This document shows, piece by piece, positions 45,043 through 55,800 of a stretch of DNA of 64,000 nt. The notes beneath the pieces are model-generated. The model searched no databases. It worked only from the letters and a program-made list of their open reading frames with translations, and was not told where the DNA came from. Made by a program: the position numbers and the translations under genes. Numbering within the stretch: the stretch's first letter is position 1; each line of letters starts with the position of its first letter. This DNA comes from Rhizodiscina lignyota (lineage: Eukaryota; Ascomycota; Dothideomycetes; Aulographales; Rhizodiscinaceae): assembly GCA_010015805.1 (NCBI GenBank), contig ML978122.1, positions 3,196,453 to 3,260,452 on the forward strand, read 5' to 3'.

Positions 45043-46806
45043 ATGTTCGGCGACGCCAACCCTCCCCAATGCCAGTGGGGGGCAGATGGGCAAGAGAGGG
45101 CAGACTACATTGAGGCTCTAAAATACAAAGACCGCGATGTGCCTGTGAAATATGGTCATCTCAAGAATGGGGAGATTGCGGAATGGGTGGACAGAACACC
45201 AAAGCCTACATCCACCTTGCTCGGAGGCATTCGAATGCTGATTTGCGAACGACACCGATATTCCCCACTGGATTTCCCGATTCAGAACAGCACGTACACC
45301 AGACTTGTAGAGAAGTTCAAGCTTCACTCAACTACACTGCGATCCTTTGATACAGATGCTGGCTCCTTTGCACGATACTATGATTACGACGATAGTGGCT
45401 CCAGTGTGGAACTAAAAGGCATTTGTATGAATTCCTTTCTGGTTCCTACGTGTGTAATCGGCTCTGGTACTGAATTTTCCATCGTAGACATCGTTCTGAA
45501 AATCCCTCAGAAACGCGAAATCGGCAACCATGGTCTGTCGATGTACTATGATACGCATATCGGTCTCACCACGGCCCTTCTCTACGGTATGGACATACTG
45601 GTATGCGACGACACGACATCCAACGAACATCCAAATCCTCCAATTCCCGCTTCGGAAGAGGATGATTTCTCCCTCGTCTGGAAAGAAAAGAAGCAAGCTC
45701 GGCGCCCAAAACTCCTGTCTATGATCCGCTCCTGCTCCAAAGCCTGGGTACACCCTCTTGTCTTGCCCTGCTTATTACTGGAAGAGCACATGCGCAAGAC
45801 CAAAGAATATTGCGAGCATGGGCTTGTCAGGACAGAAATGTGGAATATCATGAACTCCCTGGGCATGAGAGGTGATGACAGGCCTCAAATAGTTTTCTGG
45901 CAAGCTGCACTTACTGCTAAGGAAACTCTCTCAGAGGAAGCCAAAGAAGACCGCTTCGACGCGAAAAGACTGACCGTGCGTCTCAATCGGCAGGGTTTGC
46001 GGATTCGCTACACTGAGCGGAGTCCTCATTGGAACATCGAGTGCGCACAATTCGCTCTCGCTTTGGCCGACGAGTTGGAAAAGAAGTTGCCAGAAGGGAA
46101 AGTAGACGCCGCGACGGATCATAACCTTCGAGATGGCCTCGATAACAATATTGCGACTTCAAAAACTTCATCATACAATCTGACAGTCTTGAAGGAATGT
46201 CTTTCCTTGCAGCTTGAGGTTCTCGGCTCACTAGTCACGCAAATGGATAACGAAGTCTCCGTCCGTCAAGCTCAGGAATCAGCCAACATGGCGAGAGATT
46301 CAACTAGAATGGCGTGGAATGCAGGACGCGACAGCACTAGTATGAAGATTCTCGCCTTCATCACCGCGATATTCCTCCCTGCGACATTCGTAGCGACGTT
46401 CTTCAGCATGACCTTCTTCAATTGGCAAGGAGGAGGCGGCGGTGGTGGCGGAGGCAACAACAACCAGCAGCCTGCCGTCCTGAGCAATCAATTCTGGATC
46501 TACTGGGTGGTTGCGGCGCCCCTGACGTTTGTAACGCTGTTTGGGTGGGGATTTTGGTGGGTTCTGGAGTTGTACCTTCGAGCCAAGAAGTTTCCAAAGA
46601 CCGCCAGTGACAGTGGTCACGACTGGGAGGCGCACATGGTGAGATTCATCGACGGTGCCCGTAGGCGGCCGAAGGGTAAGAAAGGAACTCGTGAGGGTGA
46701 GGCGCCAAATGACCCGGAGAACAACGGTACGAGTAACGGCGGTGTGAGTAAAAGGGCGAGTACCGGCGTAAGCAATGGCGCTGAAAAACCCCCAAGCTCG
46801 TCTTGA
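45043..46806 (+). CDS. CorA-like membrane protein
   Basis: 587 residues, single exon. A large soluble N-terminal domain (about 1-430, with several conserved aromatic patches and a helical stalk) is followed by two closely spaced C-terminal membrane segments: MKILAFITAIFLPATFVATFFS from residue 434, and FWIYWVVAAPLTFVTLFGWG from 484. The layout and the helix sequence (ITAIFLPATFVATFFSM) are those of fungal CorA-like Mg2+ transporter domain proteins. The usual Gly-Met-Asn selectivity motif after the first helix is not present: here it reads FFSMTFFNWQ, then nine glycines (about 465-473) and Asn-rich sequence. Ion transport is therefore unproven, and many fungal members are of unknown function. 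The C-terminal tail is basic, then Gly/Asn/Ser-rich. It converges on the next gene with only 42 nt between stop codons. Confidence 0.8.
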   Translation: MFGDANPPQCQWGADGQERADYIEALKYKDRDVPVKYGHLKNGEIAEWVDRTPKPTSTLLGGIRMLICERHRYSPLDFPIQNSTYTRLVEKFKLHSTTLRSFDTDAGSFARYYDYDDSGSSVELKGICMNSFLVPTCVIGSGTEFSIVDIVLKIPQKREIGNHGLSMYYDTHIGLTTALLYGMDILVCDDTTSNEHPNPPIPASEEDDFSLVWKEKKQARRPKLLSMIRSCSKAWVHPLVLPCLLLEEHMRKTKEYCEHGLVRTEMWNIMNSLGMRGDDRPQIVFWQAALTAKETLSEEAKEDRFDAKRLTVRLNRQGLRIRYTERSPHWNIECAQFALALADELEKKLPEGKVDAATDHNLRDGLDNNIATSKTSSYNLTVLKECLSLQLEVLGSLVTQMDNEVSVRQAQESANMARDSTRMAWNAGRDSTSMKILAFITAIFLPATFVATFFSMTFFNWQGGGGGGGGGNNNQQPAVLSNQFWIYWVVAAPLTFVTLFGWGFWWVLELYLRAKKFPKTASDSGHDWEAHMVRFIDGARRRPKGKKGTREGEAPNDPENNGTSNGGVSKRASTGVSNGAEKPPSSS

Positions 46807-46848
46807 TGATACCACCTTGGTCAGGTACCAGGGAACAATTTGCTTGTT

Positions 46849-47646
46849 TCAATCGAAATGCGATGCGACGTGGTGTGCCACAGCATCTTCGTCGCCTTCA
46901 AAGGTGTGGCAAACAGGACACACAGTTGTAGCAGAATTAAACGCAGCAGTTTTGGATCCATCACCCAGTTCGGAATCGTCGTGTGTCTCGAGTGTTGACG
47001 AAGGATTCCCGCTAATCGCCGGAGACCCAGAACTTGCATCAGCTGCTTGTGCTCCTTTCCGCCGGCCGCGAGGAGCTTTAGATACGATGTAGTCCTCAAG
47101 ACTTGGTCCGCTCCGTTCCTGTTGCTCGTAGTCGTAGTCATAACCATCGGTTCTGACATCGTGATATGCAACCGTGGCTCTTGCACTCGTTTGGCCCTCG
47201 AAGCTTCGCGCGCCTTCCCGTCCCATCATCTCACCATTCCTTCCGAGCTGATCGCTGCTCGTGCCACTTTCGGCTTCTTCAGCGCTGGCGAGTCCTTGCA
47301 CTCTTCCGACTCGTCCATCGGTGAGGCGCACCTTGATCCCTCTTGGATGATTTCCGCTTGTTAGAACTTCGGCGACAAAACCTTGCACCTGGCGGCCTGT
47401 TGGCTGGTCCTGTTTGAGTACTATAGAGACCGGAGTATTTGCGGCGAGCTGATCTATTGTAGGTATAGGCCTGGTGGAAAGCGAGGAGGGACGTTGATAC
47501 GGTCTAGATCCCTGCCCTCGGCCTCGATATGATTGTGCCGCATTGTTTTGATGCGAACTACTTGAGTTACTGATAGAACGTGGTGATGATTCAGAGTCTC
47601 TGTTGTCGTTGCCACGGCGAGGTTGACGGTTGCGTGGACGATTCAT
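46849..47646 (-). CDS. YwbE-domain protein with C-terminal C2H2-type zinc finger
   Basis: 265 residues from ATG 47646 (MNRPRNRQPRRGN); the upstream frame is open but reads as leader. Residues 1-60 are Arg/Ser/Gln-rich with an RGRGQG patch, like RNA-binding tails. Residues about 66-120 match the small bacterial YwbE family (DUF2196): NTPVSIVLKQDQPTGRQVQG, then HPRGIKVRLTDGRVGRVQ. The middle is disordered. The last 23 residues form a zinc finger with C243-x2-C246-x12-H259-x3-H263 (CPVCHTFEGDEDAVAHHVAS), the canonical C2H2 spacing and also similar to ubiquitin-binding UBZ fingers. No biochemical role is known to me for YwbE; its KOW-like, strand-rich sequence suggests nucleic-acid or ribosome contact, which is inference. 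Confidence 0.8.
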   Translation of the reverse strand: MNRPRNRQPRRGNDNRDSESSPRSISNSSSSHQNNAAQSYRGRGQGSRPYQRPSSLSTRPIPTIDQLAANTPVSIVLKQDQPTGRQVQGFVAEVLTSGNHPRGIKVRLTDGRVGRVQGLASAEEAESGTSSDQLGRNGEMMGREGARSFEGQTSARATVAYHDVRTDGYDYDYEQQERSGPSLEDYIVSKAPRGRRKGAQAADASSGSPAISGNPSSTLETHDDSELGDGSKTAAFNSATTVCPVCHTFEGDEDAVAHHVASHFD

Positions 47647-50131
47647 GCCGGCTGTGCAGAAATTATCAAAGATTACAGGGTAAATGACGATAGCTAAATT
47701 GTTCCGAGCGGAAGCTTTTGAGCATACGATGGGAGACGTGGAAAACGATCTGAACAGATGAACTGACTTTGCGTGGCTGTCACAGGGAAAACGTCCGAAA
47801 AGGGAAGAGTGTGTGGCTTGCACTAGCAGGGATAATTTCAGGGCTCCGGTCCGGCTTGGCGGCCGTCGAAATTTCAACTTCGAAATTCGCGACGTCCGTC
47901 TTCTCACACCTTTCACCAACCCAGTTGTTGAGCATTCTTTCATCCATGGCCAGACAAGCTTGTTCTGTGAGTATAGCCCCTCAACACTATACCATCCATC
48001 TTTTCCAGGAAGACATCAAATCACAACGTTCTGGCGATCTTCTGTGAGCCCCGAACTATCATGCACTACCATCTGATCTCCCCCATCTATCCCTTATATT
48101 ATGTGCAATGCATCTAGATCCCTTTACTGACAGAAGCTAAAGATACCTCCGATAGCACAAGGTTTCTTGTCCTGTCGCGGCCGTCCGAATTGAATGTGGG
48201 ATACCTGCAATCTGCCCTTTCCTGGCACAAGACCTGGCCGAATTGATGGCAGTTATTTCTAAAATGGCATCAAAGATTGGATGTGAGTCTAACTACTACT
48301 GTTATTTTATTCCACCTTAATATGATGTGTGTATATAATCAGTTCTGCTACTGAACACCATTGAAGAAAATTTTATACCAAGCTTACCATTGTCTGATCC
48401 TCATCACATTTCTCAATTCTATTTGGATTACATCTGCTTTGCTCGAGCTAACAGTTGAATTGCGATGATCAGGCCAGCTATCAATATTGACGTAGATGTG
48501 CGAACTTCGAAGTCTCAAGTGCCCGCGTTACGACTCAGAGAGAAGAGGATTGGCATGGTCATACACTGACAGCTCTACGGTCTATCTATGCTCAGATGCC
48601 GCCTCCTTCGCGTCTCCGTTACTGCCATCATGCAAGCCCAAGCCCTATTCGTCAAGCTCTATTTGCGCTCCTTACACAGCAACGGAACCCTGCCACTGTC
48701 TTTCAGGGTAGCATACATACTGTGAGTAAGCACTCATTTTCTTTGCCCTCGCGACGATGATACAAGTTCAATCCATTCAATGATCTCTTCTGCCGAGGCA
48801 CCCTCCCGCACCGGACCAGACTCCACTTGGAGCACGGGGATGATTGGTTGTGGAGTTTGAGCGTGAATGCTTCGGCACTGGTCGGGCTGGATCGTCTGTA
48901 ATGCTGTCCTCCTGCGCTGCAAAGATCATGTAGTTCGTATTGGACTGCATGGACTTGGTGGCCGGCAGGGAGTGTGACTAAACTGGCTTTTCTGAGCACT
49001 GTCTTGTCAAAGCTGAACCAATGCAATAGTTTTGGAGTGCAGTAACTAATATGTCGATAGTGGACTTCTCAGTCCTTGAGAGCCTACGTCGAGAGCCCCG
49101 AAGTGTAGATCGTGGAGACTGCGAAGACCAAATCGGCTGCTTTAAAGATATCATCCTGCTATCCGGGCTCAGAGTAGTTAGACGGCTGAGGTAAGGAAGG
49201 GTGGTGTCTCTCGCTGCGCAACCCCCACATGAAGAGTGTCAGAGGGCACTGACTACAATGGTCAATGGTCTTGATTTCGCCCTTATTTCAAGATAAGCAG
49301 CGCCTTGATGCCTGCATTCGCCCTTGATTGGGTGGAGCTACCTCTTCTCGAGCGATTAATTCCGAGAATTTCCTCTCGTGGGGTGGGATTTCACGTCATC
49401 AGCGGTCTATTGAAGCTGTGTAACACCTGTTCATTCCTTACTGCCACGCTGCCAGGGCCTTGCATATGCACGGCAGGTCGCTGTATTCGGTGTGAATTAA
49501 TATCGCCTACGCCCTGAGCTCTACGGCTTGAGACACTGTGCGACATGTCATACAAGAATTAGACTCAGCCTTCAGCTGCAAGCTTACGACGTATGTATCG
49601 ACATATCAAAAGTGCACGTGTCCTTTCGCGAGTTTTTAGCCTGAGATGCAACATGAAACAAACTAGAGGATACTTCAAATAAAGCAAATAAACCGCGGTG
49701 CACGATCGACGTCTTCATATTGCGTGTGGTGGCTAGTGGCAGCAAGCAAAGGGTGCAGTGCAGTGCGGAACCGCCGCCGTTCGGCCGCTATTCTCGGAAG
49801 GGAAATCTGGCGTGGCCTCAAACCTGCGCGAAAGCTGTCCACACAAAATCTCCTCCACCACCGTTCTCCACCACCACTCCCCCGAATCGCGCTGGAAATC
49901 ATCGACCCGCCCTCCCCCATCTCCTCCGTCGCCTCCCATTTCTATTGCCGCCGAATTGGCGCTCCCATCTTGACGGGGGCCGTTGAGAGGCCGGGGGCCT
50001 GCGGTCATCTCAGGAGACGCCAGACGCCTCAGCTGCTGCTGCTAGCTGTAATTAGGCACAGCTCGCACGCAGCGAAAAAGTCGAGGCGCGCGCCAGCGAC
50101 GTGCCAGCGACGTCGTCCCCCTTCAGCTTGA
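47647..50131. other. Intergenic region with at most one weak small ORF
   Basis: 2.5 kb. The only reading with some protein character is on the minus strand at 48734-48922, listed separately. The stretch 49720-50130 gives Arg/Pro/Ser-rich plus-strand readings that look like GC-rich leader DNA before anp1. No RNA gene or transposon remnant is recognised. Confidence 0.45.
48734..48922 (-). CDS. Possible small protein or last exon
   Basis: A 62-residue minus-strand reading (MQRRRTALQTIQPDQC, then PQPIIPVLQVESGPVREG, then AEEIIEWIELVSS). The second half has a natural-looking loop plus amphipathic helix. A TTTGCAG acceptor-like site lies just upstream of the first codons, so this may be a terminal exon, but I could not find the partner exon. 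Family not recognised; could be spurious. Confidence 0.25.
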   Translation of the reverse strand: MQRRRTALQTIQPDQCRSIHAQTPQPIIPVLQVESGPVREGASAEEIIEWIELVSSSRGQRK

Positions 50132-52093
50132 ATGTTGCCATCATTCAACTCATCGACAACGGGAGGGAAGATGCACCGCCATGGCTATTCCAATGGCCAT
50201 ACCAGCTACTCCCTGAGGCCCAGTCGCTCCGACTTTGAACCTCACCAGTAAGCCGCCTTCTGCGCATTACGCCATCCGCTCCTGAGCGCGAGGCCGTTGA
50301 CGACGATGACACTAATGCCATGAGAATTACAGATTTCAACCTCGATCACACAACTCATTACGGAGAAGACGGCAGCTTATCTACCGGCTCGGTATACTGT
50401 GTCTCTGCCTCCCCGTCCTACTCTGGTTCTTTCCATCCCTACGAACATACATTCTGTCTACCGTCACTTTAGGCGGCCTATTTTCATCATCCGAAGACTT
50501 CCAGCTTGAGACCGTGCGCTACTATGACTTGTCGAACGTGCAAGGGACTGCTCGAGGGTGGGAGCGCGAGGAGCGCATCCTGTTATGCGCACCTCTACGA
50601 GACGCAGCTCCACATCTCCCCATGTTCTTCTCCCATCTGCGAAATCTAACGTATCCGCATAAACTGATCGACCTGGCGTTCCTGGTTGGCGATTCGAAAG
50701 ATAACACAATCACTCTGCTCACGGAGCTCCTCGAAAGTTTGCAACATGACAAGGATCCCAATATGTGGTATGGCGAGATATCCATCATGGAGAAGGACTT
50801 TGGGCAGACAGTCAATCAAGACGTAGAATCACGTCACGGTTTTGCTGCCCAAGCAAGCAGACGAAAGAGTATGGCGCAGGCGCGCAATTGGCTTCTGAGC
50901 GCAGCACTCAGGCCCACGCACAGCTGGGTCTACTGGAGAGACGTGGACGTTGAGACGGCTCCTTTTACAATTTTGGAAGATTTGATGCGGCATAATAAAG
51001 ATGTTATTGTTCCTAGTAAGTGGTGCAAAATCCACATGAATCTATTGGAAGCTGACTACGGAAGATGTGTGGCGTCCACTCCCTGACTGGCTCGGTGGCG
51101 AGCAACCTTACGATTTGAATTCCTGGCAAGAGTCCGAGACTGCTCTTGCACTTGCAGACACCCTTGATGAAGATGCGGTCATTGTCGAGGGATACGCAGA
51201 ATATGCCACGTGGAGGCCGCATCTTGCGTACCTGCGTGATCCTTATGGAGATCCTGATATGGAAATGGAGATTGATGGTGTGGGGGGCGTCTCCATCCTT
51301 GCGAAGGCAAGAGTCTTTCGCCAGGGTGTCCACTTCCCTGCTTTCAGCTTCGAAAAGCATGCTGAGACTGAAGGCTTCGGAAAGGTAATTCAATACTCAG
51401 CCGAGATTGCATCGTTCACCTTTCTGACATTAGCATAGATGGCGAAGCGCATGAAATTCTCAGTCGTCGGTCTTCCTCACTATACCATTTGGCATTTATA
51501 CGAGCCATCCGTCGACGATATCCGGCATATGGAGGATATGGAACGGGAACGCAAGGACAAGGAAGAGAAGGAGCGAGAGGAGAGAGAGAGGATGGAGAGG
51601 ATCAAGGAGCAGTTCGACGATCCCGCCAGTCAATGGGACAAGGACAAGAATGACATCAAAGATATGGCCACAAAAGAATATCTCGAGAGCGAGGGCCAAC
51701 AGCAGGATGGCCAGCATAAGGATGAGCACGAGCAGCCCGAAGCGGATAGGGAGCAGGAGCAAGTGCCGGCTCCAGCTCCAGCTCAAGCGCAAGCGCCGGA
51801 AAAGAAGGAGGGCGAGGGCGAGAAGAAGCCCAGTGAAGAGGAGAAGAAGAGTGGCGAAGGCGAGAAGAAGGCTGAAGTGTAGGTGGTGTAAGTTTCCTTT
51901 GCAGGAAATCGAACAAACATCTGTTTCGTCTAAATCATCATCTCGATGGTTACATGTGTTGATTGCTGTGTCTGACTGATCTTGTAGAGCAGGTAAACAA
52001 CTCTTTAAAAACCGAGAAGAAGGCAAAGCCAGACTCCTCGATCCTATGAACGAAATGGTCGTCCTTGGCAAGCCGCCACATGCCGCTCAGTAA
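50132..52093 (+). CDS. anp1: Mannan polymerase complex subunit Anp1 (GT62)
   Basis: Model join(50132..50247, 50333..51015, 51065..51384, 51439..51878, 51988..52093), 554 residues, all phases consistent. A short cytosolic tail and one signal anchor (LIYRLGILCLCLPVLLWFF, about 54-72) give type II Golgi topology. The Anp1/Mnn9/Van1 core follows: ERILLCAPLRDAAPHL, LAFLVGDSKDNT, RKSMAQARNWLLSAAL and the metal-binding D-x-D in YWRDVDVETAP (Asp242, Asp244). Later come EGYAEYATWRPHLAYLRDPY and VVGLPHYTIWHLYEPS. A Glu/Lys/Gln-rich tail with Pro-Ala repeats (about 430-518) precedes a last exon ending MVVLGKPPHAAQ. That exon needs a GTAGGT donor placed before an in-frame stop, and the join keeps phase. 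The enzyme extends alpha-1,6-mannan on N-glycans. Confidence 0.92.
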
Positions 52094-52808
52094 GGCATCG
52101 CCTCAGCTGCATTATTTGTACCATGAGCGCTTCAATTCAGAGAACGTTCAGCTATTCAAAGCTTTTCTTGTGCCTGGACATTTAGGGTTATTGTATCACG
52201 ACGGCGTGTGTAAAGAGGGCAATAGTCAGAAAAACATACGGCATGTCAGCTCCTGCTTCAGAGTTGAAATAACCTCTTTTCTCGTATGGAGTTGGTGGGT
52301 TGGCCATGCTTTGTGTATATATAGAGTTTAGGCCCTCGGGTATTGAATACCACTTTGGCATGGCGTTGTATGAATAGACAAATCTTCACAAAGGCTGTGC
52401 TGGACGGATTCAATTTGGAATCGATATTCAGTTAATTTCGCAGAATGCCTTCATTTGCTATATGACATGGATTGGTGAGCATCCCATGAAACAAAATAAG
52501 GCTGGTGGGAGCGGATCGCCTTCCGTTTTCGTGAGCCCACGCGAAAGAGCCGCCTGTGGACCCTCAGAGCTGCAAGCTGAGAATAGCCTCCTCCACAAAC
52601 AGCACTTCAACGCGCTCATCTCCCTCCTCCAATGATGACCCGATCGAGGGAAAGTCATGGTGTCAAGCTTGAATAGCACCAGCTCTGGACAACTCCTTCC
52701 AAGGCAGAGACATTTCGAGAAGCCACCGTGTCTCTCTCTCCCCTCCACATCCTAGTCACTTCGAGTATATACGGCCCCAGACTCGACTAGGTAATCATCA
52801 AATTCACG
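52094..52808. other. Intergenic, gea promoter region
   Basis: 715 nt between anp1 and the Sec7 gene. No supported gene or motif. Confidence 0.4.
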
Positions 52809-55800
52809 ATGACGGTTAGGAGCAATCTACCGAGCCGGACGGCCACTCCAATTCATCGACCGTACAGCGACCACGCCGCCATGGCATCGATATCATCCAT
52901 CGAGCCTCCCCCAATCGCCGTCGCTCGCGACCCCGTCGCACTTGTTGTGCAAGAATGCATTACTGTGACGGGAGCGATGCGCAAGCACGCACGCTGGGCG
53001 CATAGCAGTGTCTCTGCTATTTTGGGTGGAGCATCTGCAAAGCCTGTGAACGCTGGCAGAGCGAGTCTTGATGATGGTAAGAGGCATTCTGCTGGAAGCG
53101 GTGCTGGTAGCAGTTTTACGGCCTTCACAGGGAACCTAGGTGACGATGAAGAGGCGCAGGCCAGTCGGTGGGGCCTGAGAGGGAAGAAGGGCAAGAGTAT
53201 GGTTGATAACCCGCTGCTGAGCGCGTTTGCGAGATTGAGGGGAGAGTTGAAAGGATGTAAAGGTGAGTTTCTTCAGACTGACAGGCTCAAGAGTTGCCTT
53301 TGCGTAGATGAGAATTTGATATATTCGCAGATATAAGATCCTTTGATACGCCTTCCCTACTGCATCCTTTCCTGCAAGTCATCCGCTCGTCTTCAACGTC
53401 CGCCTCGATTACCTCTCTGGCGCTCAATGCCATCACCAAATTCCTCTCATACAACATCATAGCGCAAGATTCACCTCGATTGCCACTTGCAATGCAGCTC
53501 CTGAGCTCCGCAATAACGCATTGCCGCTTCGAAGCATCAGATTCTGCCGCAGACGAGATTGTTCTGCTGAGAATATTGCGACTCATGGAACGAATGGTTT
53601 CAGGGCCAGGCATTGGAGATATTCTGTCAGATGAAAGCGTTTGCGAAATCATGGAAACTGGCCTGAGCATGTGCTGTCAAGTCAGGCTGTCGGAGCTACT
53701 CAGAAGAAATGCGGAAATCAGCATGGTCACGATGTGCCAGGTCATTTTTGAGAGGCTCAAGCATCTGGAAGTCGAAGCTGGAGACGAACTCCATGCACTG
53801 GACGAGAATACCAAGGATGATATGGAGACCGTGAAGATGGATCCCAGCGTAAATGGCAATACTCTGACTGTGCCAGCGGTTGGAGACGAGAAGCCTGACG
53901 GTGGTGGAATAGGAACATTGACCCCACGGACCGGCACTAGCTTGGAGCAAATAAGAGACGGCGAGGGCCACACTGGAAGCGATAGTCCCGCGCTAGGGAC
54001 TGAGAAAAATGCGAGCCAGATGGACTTGTCAACGACGGTGAAAGAGGAATCCGAAGAGGCGGCCGAGATTAAACCGTATTCTCTTCCAAGTATCCGAGAG
54101 CTCTTCCGCGTCCTGGTGGACCTGCTAGACCCGAACGACAAGCAAAGAACCGACACTATGCGCGTCATGGCGCTTCGGATTGTGGATGTTGCGCTTGAAG
54201 TCGCAGGACCGAGTATCGCAAATCATCCTTCGTTGGCGAGTTTGGCAAAGGACACGCTGTGCAGACACTTGTTCCAGCTTGTGCGCAGTGAAAGCATGGC
54301 AATCCTGAATGAGTCTTTGCGAGTGGCTGGTACGTTGCTAGCTACTTGTCGTGGAGTTCTCAAGCTGCAGCAAGAGCTGTTTCTGTCTTACATTGTGGCA
54401 TGCCTCTTCCCGAAGGTTGAGATACCCCAGGAACCGGGAATCGATCCGAAGCTGTATGAAGGCGTTCCACAGGCACCAGGTGTGGTCAAGCCAGCAGCAA
54501 GCCAGCCAAGCAGCGGAAGGGCAACTCCTGTTCCAGTAAAAGACAGGCAGAGATTGGGACTTGAAGGAGGCTCTCGGAAACCGGATGCAAGAGAAGCCAT
54601 GGTGGAGAGCATTGGCGCCTTGGTGAAGATACCATCATTTATGGCCGAGCTTTTCGTCAATTACGACTGCGAGATTGACCGCAGCGACCTTTGCGTTGAC
54701 ATGGTTGGCCTGCTATCGCGGAATGCTTTTCCGGATTCTGCGACCTGGAGCACGACGAATGTACCGCCACTCTGTCTGGATGCGCTATTGGGATATGTCC
54801 AGAGTATCGCGGATAGGTTGGATGACCCTGTGGGTAACGACGCAACAGAGGATGTAAAGCGACTAAAGAGACAAAGGGAATTGAAGAAAATCATTTCCAA
54901 AGGCGCAAGCAGATTCAATGAGAGCCCCAAGAGTGGCATTGCCTACCTAGCAAGTCAGGGAATCATTGACAATGTCGACAATCCAAAGTCGATCGCGGAG
55001 TTTGTCGGGGGTACTACTCGTGTCGATAAGAAGGTTCTCGGTGAATATCTTGCAAAGAAGGACAACGTCGAAATCCTCAGGGCATACATGGAGTCTTTCG
55101 ACTTTTCTGGCCAGCGTGTGGATGAAGCATTGCGACAATTGCTGTACAGCTTCCGGCTTCCGGGCGAATCACAGCTGATTGAGCGCATCGTGACAGAGTT
55201 CTCTGAACAATACTGCGCGAAAGTGCAGCCGGAAAGCATAGCGGACAAGGATGCTTGCTTCGTGTTGACTTACAGCATTATCATGCTCAACGTCGACCAG
55301 CATTCGCCTAAAGTCAAATCCCAGAGTCGTATGTCGGTCACGGATTTCACAAAGAATTTGCGAGGCGTCAACAACGGTAGTGATTTTCCCATTGAATATC
55401 TGCAAGAGATATATGACGCCATCAGAACGGCCGAAATTATCCTTCCAGAGGAGCACAACAGCCAGGACGCATACGACCATGCTTGGAAGGAGTTGCTGGT
55501 CAAGGTCCAATCGGCTACAGACATGATTCCTTGCGACTCGAATGCATTCGATGCTGAAATGTTTGCTGCTACATGGAGACCCATCGTGGCTACGCTTACT
55601 TACGTTTTCATGTCGGCTTCGGATGACACCGTCTTCAACCGAGTCATTACAGGGTTCGACCAATGTGCGAAGATTGCATCCAAGTATCAACTTACAGATG
55701 CCATGGATCAACTGGTCTTCTGCCTCGCTAGTATCAGTACCCTGGCAACTGATGCAGCCCCAGATGTCAGTCTGAATACTGAGGTGCAGACTGGAGAAAA

